DNA from: CAZYFH01 sp965249175
GTDB lineage: Bacteria > Acidobacteriota > Vicinamibacteria > Vicinamibacterales > UBA8438
Assembly (NCBI GenBank): GCA_965249175.1
Contig: OZ252227.1
Span: 3,038,001-3,102,000, forward strand
DNA length: 64,000 nucleotides
Reading direction: 5' to 3'
Shown: piece after piece, positions 34,711 through 43,419 of the stretch
Numbering within the stretch: the first letter of the stretch is position 1
Layout: each line of letters starts with the position of its first letter
Position numbers and translations under genes: made by a program
Notes under the pieces: generated by a model
Seen by the model: only the letters and a program-made list of their open reading frames with translations
Database searches by the model: none
Told to the model about the DNA's origin: nothing

Positions 34711-36354
34711 TTAGCGCAGGCGCCGCTCCCATTCGAGGACGTCCTCCCAGCGCTGTCTGACCGGCTCCATCAGCTTCAGAAAACCCGGTTCCTCGCGGAG
34801 GTTCGCCAGGAAGGGATCGAGTCGGGTGAACATTGGGTAGTCGATGTAGCCACAGTCAATCGCAATCTGGACCCAGCGAAGTGCGTCGGCCTTCCGTCCG
34901 AGCAAGGCGTACCCGTCGGCCACGAGCGTAGTCCAGACATCGGAACGCACCTCCTGCTCCATGGCTGAGGTGACATGTGTCAACGCGGCCTCGGCGTTCC
35001 CCTCCAGGGCAGACTGCAGAAAGCCCGCAAGCGATCCGTTGACCGTCCCGGCCATGGCGGTGCCGACCTGCCCCAGGATCTCGGACGCTTCCTCTCTGTG
35101 TCCAGCCCGGGCCAGCCACCAGGCCAGCAGGATGTGCATCGGCGACGCCTCGGGTGCGCGTTCGATCGCGCGGCGCGCCGGGAGGACGGCCTCCTCGAGC
35201 CGCCCCTGTGCCACGCGAAGCCCTGACACCAGCCCAGGCGTGAGGGGTGACAGCGGGTCGATCTGCAGGAGGCGCTCGACGAATCCGTCGCTGTTGCGAA
35301 GCCCGGCACAGATGGAGAATCGGCAGAATTCCACGAGGACGTTGGCGTCTCCGGGCAGGAGGGCAAGCGCCCGGTGGGTGTCCGCAAGCGCCGCCTCGAC
35401 CCGACCTCGAAGGCCGGCGATGAGACCGCGCACGAAGATGGCATGTGGCGAGTTCGCGTCGAGGACCAACGCCCGGTCCACACACTCGGACGCTTGACGA
35501 AGGCTCTCCGGTGACGGTGCCAGCATGGCATTGGCATTTGTCCAGTAGATCTGACCCTTTGTCGCCAACAGCAACGGATTGTCACCCACGACCGCGATCG
35601 CCTCGTCGACCAGACGCAGCGCGTGCCGTGTGGCGTCCGCCGTCCAGCCGTACATCAGATGGCGCGCCCGCAGGTAACAGTCGTACGCCACTGCGTCGTC
35701 GATCGGCCGCTCCGCAACCTGCTGGTCTTCCCGGTCCGTCAGTTTCACCTCGAGGGCCGCGACGATCTTGCGGGAGATCTCCTCCTGGATTCCGAACACG
35801 TCCTCCACGGTCCCGGAGTACTTCTCGGTCCAGATCGGGGCATCGAGCGTCGCCTCGACCAGCTCCGCCGTCACCCGCAGCGCATCTCCGGATCGGCGCA
35901 CCGAGCCGGTGACCAGATGGCTCACGCCCAGCTCCCGGGCAAGCGCACGGGTATCCTTGGTGGTCCCTTTGAGCGCCATCGCCGAGTTGCGGGAGATCAC
36001 GCGCAATGCGGAGACCCCCGACAGATCCGAGATGACCTCTTCGGTCAGCCCGTCGCTGAAGTACTCGTGCTCTGGGTCGGGACTCCGGTTGACGAACGGG
36101 AGGACGACGACCGCCTTGCCGCTTGGCGACGGCATCTCGGCAGACGCGGTGAGGCCCACGCGAGCGGCGCGGAGCGCATCCCGGAACTCTGTAATCGACT
36201 GATGCCGCTGTCGCGCGTCTTTGCTCAAGGCACGCGCAACGACAGGCCTCGCCGATGCGGTCGTCCCGGTCAAGGCAGGCGGCTCGCTGCTCCTGATGGC
36301 ATCGGAGATCGCCAGCAGGTTCTCCCCCTGGAACGGCGGTCGCCCCGTCAGCAT
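34711..36354 (-). CDS. C-terminal half of a kinase-TolB/FlgO-TPR protein, separated by a frameshift
   Basis: This encodes 547 aa from ATG 36354. It starts with MLTGRPPFQGENLLAISDAI, the end of a kinase domain. Next are a FlgO/TolB-N-like domain (VVVLPFVNRSPDPEHEYFSD to about residue 180) and a long TPR-like helical part to the end. In an intact protein it would follow DIWSLGVVLF of the frame at 36348-36989. The joint reads TTCAGATGC where TTCGAGATGC is expected, so one G is missing. The ATGCTGA overlap could allow restart. Confidence 0.85.
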   Translation of the reverse strand: MLTGRPPFQGENLLAISDAIRSSEPPALTGTTASARPVVARALSKDARQRHQSITEFRDALRAARVGLTASAEMPSPSGKAVVVLPFVNRSPDPEHEYFSDGLTEEVISDLSGVSALRVISRNSAMALKGTTKDTRALARELGVSHLVTGSVRRSGDALRVTAELVEATLDAPIWTEKYSGTVEDVFGIQEEISRKIVAALEVKLTDREDQQVAERPIDDAVAYDCYLRARHLMYGWTADATRHALRLVDEAIAVVGDNPLLLATKGQIYWTNANAMLAPSPESLRQASECVDRALVLDANSPHAIFVRGLIAGLRGRVEAALADTHRALALLPGDANVLVEFCRFSICAGLRNSDGFVERLLQIDPLSPLTPGLVSGLRVAQGRLEEAVLPARRAIERAPEASPMHILLAWWLARAGHREEASEILGQVGTAMAGTVNGSLAGFLQSALEGNAEAALTHVTSAMEQEVRSDVWTTLVADGYALLGRKADALRWVQIAIDCGYIDYPMFTRLDPFLANLREEPGFLKLMEPVRQRWEDVLEWERRLR

Positions 36355-36989
36355 CTGAACAGCACCACCCCCAGCGACCAGATGTCCGTGCGGTGATCCA
36401 CCTCCTCGCCACGTGCTTGCTCCGGGGACATGTAGGCCACTGTGCCGACCGTCGTTCCGGTCTGCGTCATGCCGTCCGACCCCGCGAGCTTCGCCAAGCC
36501 GAAGTCGAGGATCTTGACGACGCCGCTCTTCGTGACCAGCAGGTTAGCCGGCTTGATGTCCCGATGCACGATGCCTGCGCCATGCGCTTCCGCCAAGCCT
36601 TGCCCCACCTGCGTGGCGACGTCGATGGCGTCGTCGATCGGCACCGGCCCGCGTGTGATCCGCTCCTTGAGCGTCTCCCCGTCGTAGTGAGCCATCACCA
36701 GGTACAGCTGGCCGTCGGCCGCTTCGTTGATCTCGTGGATTGTGCAGATGTTCGGGTGGTCGAGGGCTGAAGCGGCCTTCGCCTCCTGGAGGAAACGCTG
36801 TTTCGCGGTGGCGTCGCTGGTCAGGTCAGGCGGGAGGGCTTTGATCGCCACTTGACGGTCAAGACGCGGGTCATGAGCGAGGTAGACGATGCCCATCCCC
36901 CCGCGACCCAGCGCGGAGCGGATCGTGTACCGGCCGAGCGAGCCAGGAGTCACGGTCATCGGCAGAGCGATCATACGGGCACCGTGCAC
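36348..36989 (-). CDS. N-terminal half of the same Ser/Thr protein kinase
   Basis: 213 codons from GTG 36989; ATGs at 36974 and 36959 are also possible starts. The Hanks kinase motifs are complete up to the C-lobe: GRGGMGIVYLA, VAIKAL, IVHRDIKPANLL, DFGLAKL, GTVAYMSPEQARG and DIWSLGVVLF. The frame is then closed by the missing G. The product would lack the last C-lobe helices, so activity is doubtful unless the frameshift is a sequencing error. It abuts the serine-hydrolase gene fragment. Confidence 0.85.
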   Translation of the reverse strand: MHGARMIALPMTVTPGSLGRYTIRSALGRGGMGIVYLAHDPRLDRQVAIKALPPDLTSDATAKQRFLQEAKAASALDHPNICTIHEINEAADGQLYLVMAHYDGETLKERITRGPVPIDDAIDVATQVGQGLAEAHGAGIVHRDIKPANLLVTKSGVVKILDFGLAKLAGSDGMTQTGTTVGTVAYMSPEQARGEEVDHRTDIWSLGVVLFRC

Positions 36990-37072
36990 CCGGCACCGTT
37001 ATTCAAGCGACGGGTGGACGCTGGTCGGCGCCGTCGTCGAAGCGGCCGCGGGCGAGGCGTTTCTCGACTTCA
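36984..37072 (+). pseudogene. Short fragment of a serine-hydrolase-like gene
   Basis: The plus strand encodes SSDGWTLVGAVVEAAAG and then FLDFM, after a damaged APGT-RY. The gene at 32684-33949 has SSYGWTLVGAVVEAAAG and FLDFM at the equivalent place, with clear nucleotide similarity. Only about 90 bp remain, wedged between two kinase-gene pieces of opposite orientation. It is a relic of a second copy of that hydrolase gene. Confidence 0.8.
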
Positions 37073-37079
37073 TGGGCGT

Positions 37080-37417
37080 CGTCGAAAGGGATCGGCCCCT
37101 CCGCGATGCGATCCGCGAGCGTCGGCCCCTCGACGAGCTCGAGAACCAGCGCTCTGATCGCCCCGCCCTCGGCTTCGGCTTCTTCAGACCGTAGATGTGC
37201 CCGATGTTGGGATGGTTCAGCGAGGCGAGAACTTTGGCTTCGCGCTCGAAGCGGGCCAGGCGATCCGGGTCGGACGTGAACGCCTCCGGCAGCACCTTGA
37301 GCGCCACATCGCGGTCGAGCGTAGTGTCGCGGGCGCGGTAGACCTCACCCATGCCGCCGGCTCCGATCTGGGCGGTGACGATGTAGGGGCCGAGGGGGTG
37401 CCCGTGTCAAGTGACAT
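37080..37417 (-). pseudogene. Relic of a Ser/Thr kinase N-terminus
   Basis: From ATG 37417 the sequence reads MSLDTGTP, then after one missing C near 37397 continues LGPYIVTAQIGAGGMGEVYRARD, VALKVLPEAFTSDPDRLARF and ASLNHPNIGHIYGL. A second one-base loss near 37190 shifts the frame before ALVLELVEGPTLADRI. The similarity ends at about 37080 where the hydrolase fragment begins. It is clearly dead. Confidence 0.85.
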
Positions 37418-37419
37418 GG

Positions 37420-39405
37420 CTACGGGATTGGCACACGATCGAGCAGCTCCTGGTGCCAGTTCTGTACGACAATCGGTGAAATGGTTTCCGCCATCTCATC
37501 AGCAGGCAGCACCATCAGAAGCCGAGAGTCGTCGATGTCAACGTCGTAGTTGAGGCTGTTCCCGATGGCCCGCTCGAACGAGCCATCGAACACCGTGCGA
37601 GCCGGGCCTGGCCTCGGCACTGGGTCGGTCTCGATCGGCGCGACCATCACAACACCTGACGACACGTGGAAGATCTCACTCCCATCGCGTGACCAGGCGG
37701 GGGCAGAGCTAGTGCCGGGGGTCAGAGCCAGCCTGCTGCCCAGCTCGGGAAACGCTTCGATGAAGATTTGCATGAACCCGGACTCGCTCATGTTGTAGGC
37801 GATCCACCGCCCGTCTGGAGACAGGTCGTGGTTGAGGGCTCCATCGACGATTCGACGTGCCTCGCCCCCGATCTCCAATGCCCGGATGCCCAACGGAGGC
37901 TCGAAGTCGATGAAGGTCATCGTGGCTCCGTCCGGTGTCCAGGCGTACGGAAGCTGACGACCGTCCTTCTCCAGCAGGCGCTCGGGTCGACCGCTCCCAT
38001 CAGCGGCCGTCCAGTGCAGGTCGCCCTGGCTCGAGAACGCGACCCGCGTCCCGTCCGGAGTCCACGACGGCATTCGGCTCTCGCCGTCGGAGGTCAGCCT
38101 AATACAGCCGCCACGCTCGGCATCGCAGACCGCGACGTCGGCCACACCTGGACCGTTCAGCGTCACGGCGATACGCTGCCCGTCCGGAGACACGCGCGGG
38201 TGGGAATAGCGACCGGGTGGGACCGGCAACGGTGTCGTCCTGCCCTCGCGATCGACCCAGGCAAGCTGACTGGCACTAACGGCACTTTGCGGTACGTACA
38301 TTAGCGTGCCAGAGTCACTGGTCCAGAACTGCGCGATGCCTTGGGCGTTCACCAGCACGCCCTCCAGCACTACCACCGGAGACTCGGTCACCTCCAACGC
38401 GTCACTGTCGAAGGGCACGGCGTATATCGACTCGCCTCGCAGGAAGACGAGGTGTCCCCTGGGCGAGTATCGAGGTTGTCTCCCGTCGGCCACAAGTATC
38501 CGCTGCTCCTGTGTCGCGAGATCCTCCACCGCGATCTGCCCACCGAACTGGGCACCGGCGACACCGTCGAGCGCGACTAGCACCGCTCTACCCCCCGGCA
38601 ACATCTGCACGCTGCTATAACGCTGCCCCTCAGGAGCGGTCGTCAGCCGCGCCGGCTCCCCTCCATTCGACGGAACCTCCAGCAACCCGGTCGCGTCGGC
38701 AAAGACGATGCGACCACTATCGCTCCAACTCGGTACCCGGCTCGGGCACTGGCACACGACGACCGGCGGTCCTCCGCTGATCGCCACCCTGTTCAGCGTG
38801 GCTCCACGCGGGAACCCGATCCACGCACTATCCGGAGAAAAGAATGGAGGGCCCGCACCATCGGACTCCTCGATCGGTACGGCGATGAGGCGACTCAGCT
38901 CACGCAGGTAGAGCCGGCCGTCACTCCTGTAGGCGATCCGGCGCCCATCTGGCGAAATCTCCAGGAACGACGTCTGGCCCTCGGTGACTTCCCGGTCGAA
39001 CGGTGGCGTGAGGGCCAGCCGAGTGACATCTGGTTCCAGTGCGCTGCCGCCACGCGGAACGCTCGCAAGCCCGATGCCGACGAGGAGCCCGGTCGCCACG
39101 AGCGCGCCGCCGGTCAGGACTTGACGCCGCATCGTGCCACCTGTCCGTGCGGCTGCGGTCTCGACCTCGAACGCCCCCTCCATCACCAACCGCAGATCGC
39201 CGACGGCCTGAACACGCTGCCGGGGATCCTTCTCGAGGCATCGGCGAAGATAGATGGCGTGCCCTGATGGCAGGCTGGACGGCACGGCGCTCCAATCGGG
39301 CTCCCGCTGCAGGACTGCCGACAGCGTGAGCGAGACGTCTTCCCCCTGAAACGCCCGGTGACCGGTCAGCATCTCGTAAAGGACCGCGCCGTAGGCCCAG
39401 ATGTC
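37420..39405 (-). pseudogene. Kinase gene K1, 3' part (C-lobe end, membrane helix, WD40/TolB propeller)
   Basis: 662 codons. From the IS edge it reads AYGAVLYEMLTGHRAFQGED, then RRCLEKDPRQRVQAVGDLR, which completes a kinase domain. A membrane helix follows (VLTGGALVATGLLVGIGLA), then a TolB/WD40-type propeller with repeated ISPDGRRIAY, FSPDSAWIGF and VSPDGQRIAV motifs. The gene is one of three pieces, with others at 40843-41334 and 42853-42980. Removing IS copy C and one copy of its 8-bp duplication restores GDIW-AYGAV in frame. Confidence 0.9.
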
Positions 39406-40834
39406 GAGGGTGAGCTAATCTTAGTTGAAAATTGAAACGGCTCCAGACCCTGTGGTGTGATGACGTTGCAAAAGACGGACATCACCCCACGAGAGAGAGG
39501 AGCCACGATGAGTGTCCTACGTGCTGTCAGGAAGCGCAAGAAAGTTCGCAAGCTGGGCTCGGTCAACATCATTCACCGCGAGGCCTACGCGGATCTGGAG
39601 CTGGACGCGAAGGTGGAGCTGATCCGCTCGCTGGTGCCCCTGGGCCTGATGCATGTGCAGGAGTTGCTCGACCAGGAGGTGACGGCGCTGGCGAGCGAGC
39701 GCTACGTCCGGAAGGACGCGTCGGTCGGTGGACGCCGTCACGGCAGTAACCCTGGGACGGTGGGTCTCGCGGGGCAGCGCGTGCCGATTCGCGTGCCCCG
39801 GATTCGTCGCCTCGCAGGGAGCGAGATTCCGCTGCGGTCGTATGCGGCGTTGCATGACGACCGCGAGGTGGACGACGCGCTGCTGCGACGGGTGCTCTAC
39901 GGGATCTCGTGCCGCAACTACGCGGCGGCCGCGGCGGCGATTCCCGGGGCGATCGGGCTCTCGAGTTCGACGGTGTCCCGGGGGTTCATCCAGGCCAGCG
40001 CGGCGCAGCTACGGGCGTTCCAGGAGCGGGACCTATCCGATGAGGACGTGGTGGCCGTGTTCCTGGACGGCAAGACGTTCGCTGACGCGACGATGGTCAT
40101 CGCGCTAGGCATCACGCTGTCTGGGGAGAAACGCTTCCTGGGCTTCGTCGAAACGGACACGGAGAACGCGACGGTGCTCACACCGTTCCTGCGGTCGTTG
40201 GTCGAGCGGGGCCTCGACCTCTCCCAGGGTGTGCTGGTCATCCTCGATGGCGGCAAGGGGCTCCGCACGGCCGTCCGGAAGGCCTTCCGGGGCCGGGCCC
40301 TGGTCCAACGGTGCCAGTGGCACAAGCGCGAGAACGTGGTGAGCTACCTGGCCAAGCACGAGCAGGCGGTGTGGCGTCAGCGTCTCCAGCGAGCGTACAA
40401 CCGGCCGGACTACGACGAGGCCCTCGGTGCGCTCGAGACGCTCCACGGCGAGTTGGACGAGCGGAACCAGTCGGCGGCTGACAGCTTGGCGGAAGGCCTG
40501 GACGAAACCCTGACGTGACATCGATTGGGCGTGTACGGAGTGCTGGGCCGGTCGCTGAAGACGACGAACTGTCTGGAGTCGGTCAATGCGCTGGTCGAGG
40601 AACGCTGCGCGAAGGTAGATCACTGGCAGAGCTCGAGCCAACGCCACCGCTGGCTGGCGACCGCCCTCCTGGACATCGAACCGCGCTTACGAAGGGTGAG
40701 GGGCTACCGCCACCTTCCCACGCTTCGGGCCGCATTGAAGCGAGAACTGAAGATCGACACGACGACGTCGAAGAAGCAGGCCGCGTAAGCCATCGGGAGC
40801 CGTGGAGAGTTTCAACTAAGAATGGGCTTGACTC
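39406..40834 (+). mobile_element. IS256-family insertion sequence, copy C (1429 bp)
   Basis: The ends match copies A and B. An 8-bp target duplication CAGATGTC lies at 39398-39405 and 40835-40842. It is inserted in kinase gene K1, in the codons of the DIW motif of the C-lobe. One silent difference from the other copies is visible in the IGLSSS codons. The insertion is recent, since the kinase frame would be restored by precise removal. Confidence 0.96.
39508..40788 (+). CDS. IS256-family transposase with in-frame TGA (copy C)
   Basis: The start is ATG 39508, the first frame ends at TGA 40516-40518, and the same frame resumes to 40788. The catalytic residues are split exactly as in the other copies. 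The shared stop shows that the TGA pre-dates the spread of all three. Confidence 0.9.
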
Positions 40835-40842
40835 CAGATGTC

Positions 40843-41334
40843 CCCCCGCTTGTCGACCGGTTTCCCTCGCGCTTGCTCGGGCGACATATATGCCGCGGTC
40901 CCCATGATCACGCCCATCTGCGTGGCCGCGGCGGTCAGCGTCGGTGATTCGTCGGAATCACCCTCCGGCGTCGCATCCAACGCCTTCGCCAGCCCAAAGT
41001 CCAACACCTTCACCGTGCCATCTGGCCGCAGCTTGATATTGGCTGGCTTCAAGTCGCGATGGATCACCCCCGCTTCGTGCGCGGCTTCCAGCGCCTCGGC
41101 GATCTGCTTCGCGATCGGCAAGGCTTCATCCAGCGGGATCGGCCCCTTCGCGATCCGGTCGGCGAGGGTCGGGCCTTCGACCAGCTCCAGAACGAGCGCA
41201 CGGGTGCCGTCGGTCTTGTCTTCTTCAGTGCCGTAGATCTGCGCGATGTTCGGGTGGTTCAGGCTGGCGAGGACTTGGGCCTCCCGCTGGAACCGGGCGA
41301 GCCGATCCGGGTCCGCGGCGAAGGCGTCGGGGAG
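40843..41334 (-). pseudogene. Kinase gene K1, middle part (kinase N-lobe/C-lobe core)
   Basis: 164 codons. From the IS1111-like edge it reads LPDAFAADPDRLARFQREAQ, ASLNHPNIAQIYG, LVLELVEGPTLADRI, VIHRDLKPANIKL, DFGLAKAL and AAYMSPEQARGKPVDKRGDI. It is bounded on one side by IS copy C and on the other by the IS1111-like element. Both junctions are in frame with the neighbouring pieces. Confidence 0.9.
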
Positions 41335-41422
41335 ATAGGATGAAGCGGCTGGTCGTCCCCACGTGGTAGCTTGCGCTCCACATTTTTCAAACGCGCTCAA
41401 GGCGCACAGAGGGAGACCAGCC

Positions 41423-42463
41423 ATGGAGCATATTGGCATCGACGTCCATAAGAGAGAAAGTCAAATCTGCATCCTCACGTCCGAGGGCGAGATCATCGAA
41501 CGACGGATTCAGAGTACGCGGCAGCAGTTCACGAAGATGTTCGGGAGCCGACCGTGTGCCCGGGTGCTCCTCGAGGCGACGACGGAAAGCGAATGGGTGG
41601 CGCAGACGATCGAGCAGTGCGGCCACGAGGTCATCGTGGCGGATCCGAACTACGCCCCGATGTATCCCGAACGGCGCCGGCGTGTGAAGACGGATCGGCG
41701 CGATGCGCGGATGCTGGCCGAGGCGGCCCGACTCGGTTCCTATCGCCCGGCGCATCGCGTGTCGGCCGCCCAGCATCGGGTGCGGCGCCAGCTCCGGGTG
41801 CGCGACCTGCTCGTGCGGACCCGCGGGCGCACCATCGCCTTGGTGCGGGCGCTGGTGCGGCGGGAGGGACTGCGCGTCCGGGCCGGGGATGCCGACCGAT
41901 TCGGTACGTATGTGACGGAGCTGGAGCTCCCCGACGAGTTACAGGCGGCGCTCCAGCCGCTGCTCGCCCTGTGGGAACAGTTGACCGCGCAGCTCGCCGT
42001 GGCCGATGCCCAGGTCATCGAGACGGCGGCGGCCAACCCGGTGGTACAGCGGTTGACTACCGCCCCCGGGGTAGGCCCCCTCATCGCGACGGCATTCGTC
42101 GCGACGCTGGATGAGGCGGGGCGCTTTGGCGGGGCCCACCAGGTCGAGAGCTTTCTCGGCTTGGTGCCCAGCGAGGACAGCTCTGCGGACCGCCACCGTC
42201 GGGGCCACATTACGAAGGCGGGCAATCCGCGCATGCGCTGGTTGCTGGTGCAAGCCGCGTGGGCCGCGCTCCGGTCTCGCCGGGCGGAGGCCGCGGGCCT
42301 GCGCGCCTGGGCCGAGCAACTGGCCACGCGCCGCGGCCGGCGCATCGCCACCGTGGCCGTCGCGCGCCGGTTGGCGGGGATCCTGTTTGCGATGTGGCGG
42401 GACCAGACGGTCTATGACGGGCGCCGCGTCGGGGTCCCAGTGCCGCACGGGATGAGCGGGTAA
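41423..42463 (+). CDS. IS110/IS1111-family DEDD transposase (copy 1)
   Basis: 346 aa from ATG 41423 with GGGAG about 8 bp upstream. The RuvC-like DEDD residues can be placed as D7 (GIDVHKRE), E51 (LLEATTES), D91 and D94 (KTDRRDA). The C-terminal Transposase_20 domain carries the HhH-like LTTAPGVGPLIATAF and the SSADRHRRGHITKAGN segment holding the likely catalytic Ser. It acts with an element-encoded RNA in characterised relatives. Copy 1 has Val in RDLLVRTRGR where copy 2 has Gly. Confidence 0.93.
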   Translation: MEHIGIDVHKRESQICILTSEGEIIERRIQSTRQQFTKMFGSRPCARVLLEATTESEWVAQTIEQCGHEVIVADPNYAPMYPERRRRVKTDRRDARMLAEAARLGSYRPAHRVSAAQHRVRRQLRVRDLLVRTRGRTIALVRALVRREGLRVRAGDADRFGTYVTELELPDELQAALQPLLALWEQLTAQLAVADAQVIETAAANPVVQRLTTAPGVGPLIATAFVATLDEAGRFGGAHQVESFLGLVPSEDSSADRHRRGHITKAGNPRMRWLLVQAAWAALRSRRAEAAGLRAWAEQLATRRGRRIATVAVARRLAGILFAMWRDQTVYDGRRVGVPVPHGMSG

Positions 42464-42510
42464 GTCCTTGGTGGTGCGGTCGGGCCACTGAGTGAGGTCC
42501 GGGGTTGCAG

Positions 42511-42660
42511 GGTTGGTGGGTGAGCACGTGAAGATCCTTGGTCGCACGCGAGGCCGGCAGGGAGATGGTGCCGCCCCCCATTCGGATCGTCTCTTGCGCC
42601 GGCGATCAGAGATCGCCCTTGTCGAGCGCGAATAGAAGGATGACGCACCTCGCGGCTTCA
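42511..42660 (+). ncRNA. Candidate bridge RNA/seekRNA of the IS1111-type element (copy 1)
   Basis: A foldable loop spans 42518-42576. An outer stem pairs GGGTG-A-GCAC with GTGC-CGCCC. Inside it, one loop strand has AAGATCC (42531-42537) and the other has AGGGAG (42559-42564). Between them an apical stem TTGGTC/GGCCGG closes an 8-nt loop. AAGATCC equals the left half of the insertion site read on the minus strand, and GGGAG complements CTCCC of the right half. A second perfect hairpin GGCGATC-AGA-GATCGCC follows at 42601-42617. Then AATAGAAGGATGA (42631-42643) shares ATAGAAG with the element's right end. The limits are approximate and transcription is not shown. Confidence 0.6.
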
Positions 42661-42852
42661 GCCCGGCGCGTCTAAGCAGGTTGTTACCCTAGCGACCGAA
42701 ATCCGGGCCCGTGGACAGCACACCGAGCTGCCGACCCGTTCGCGCGCGCCCCCCAGCTGGGTGCGGGGACGGCGCGCTCACTGGAGGGTGTATCGGAGAG
42801 CGTGAGAGCTTCGACGAACAACGAGGTGACTTGACAAGCCGCTTCATAGAAG

Positions 42853-42980
42853 GATCTTGAGAGCGACGTCGCGGCCGAGGTGCGTGTGTCGGTGGCACGA
42901 TAGACTTGGCCCATGCCGCCTTCGCCGATGAGGGCGGCGACGTCGTAATGGCCGAGGCGGGAGCCGACTTCGAGGGCCAT
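42853..42980 (-). pseudogene. Kinase gene K1, 5' part (start and Gly-rich loop), with a 2-bp frameshift
   Basis: From ATG 42980 it reads MALEVGSRLGHYDVAALIGE, then GGMGQVYRATDT. Relative to sister genes (TDTQLGRDVALK) two extra bases follow TDT, and the VALK-IL codons continue in another frame to the IS border. K1 was thus damaged three times, by this shift, the IS1111-like element and IS copy C. Confidence 0.88.
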
Positions 42981-43084
42981 CAGTTGTTCGAGGGATCCAG
43001 AGGCATTCTACAGACTCACCCGCTATCGACCCCACCGGTTTCACAAAATCGCCCCTCTGCAGCGCACGTGCGCGTTGCGGCCAA

Positions 43085-43240
43085 CGTCAGATTGAGGTCA
43101 GCAGTGACGTGCTCGGGGAGCACCGTGATGGCGACGGTGCGGTCCAGGCGGGTGTCGCGCGCGCGGTAGACCTCACCCATGCCGCCTTCGCCGATCTGGG
43201 CGGTGACCGAAATATGGGCCGAGCGTGGTCCCAGGCTAGC
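43085..43240 (-). pseudogene. Relic of another kinase N-terminus, within a gene-poor stretch
   Basis: The minus strand encodes ISVTAQIGEGGMGEVYRARD, TRLDRTVAITVLPEHVTADL, a Gly-loop and beta3 strand. The catalytic Lys is replaced by Thr (VAITVL), and similarity stops after about 50 residues. The surrounding 42981-43419 gap contains only this relic. The parts at 42981-43084 and 43241-43419 show nothing I recognise. Confidence 0.75.
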
Positions 43241-43419
43241 AGCCCGTGGTGAAAGTCGCGCGTCGCACTGAGAGCGTCGAGGCGCCCGCCTCGCAAGGTG
43301 CGACGAGGGAGAATACCGGGAGTATTTGACCGACGAGCGCCGCCGCGAGACGGGATGCATCGGCGGTCGAATGCAGCGGGACTTTCACCACGGGCTGGTA
43401 GCGACACGTCACCCCAGTT

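Larger units (their letters stand above)
41335..42852 (+). mobile_element. IS110-family (IS1111-type) insertion sequence, copy 1 (1518 bp)
   Basis: The ends are defined by comparing K1 and K3 on both sides: the target GGGGAG|GATCTT is split by ATAGGATGAAGC...CTTCATAGAAG. No target duplication is seen, as expected for this family. Subterminal inverted repeats ATGAAGCGGCT with a following xGTC are present at both ends, the hallmark of the IS1111 group. The minus strand gives target AAGATC-CT-CCCC and joined element ends CCTAT-CT-TCTATG, so a CT core is shared, as known for IS110 recombinases. A single transposase and about 390 bp of 3' noncoding DNA fill it. It differs from copy 2 by one base in the coding region. 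Confidence 0.94.

Noticed and set aside
28151..34720. An integron cassette array with attC sites at the 140-bp repeats
   Set aside because: The core motifs do not fit RYYYAAC/GTTRRRY, no integrase gene is in view, and the genes between are in mixed orientation.
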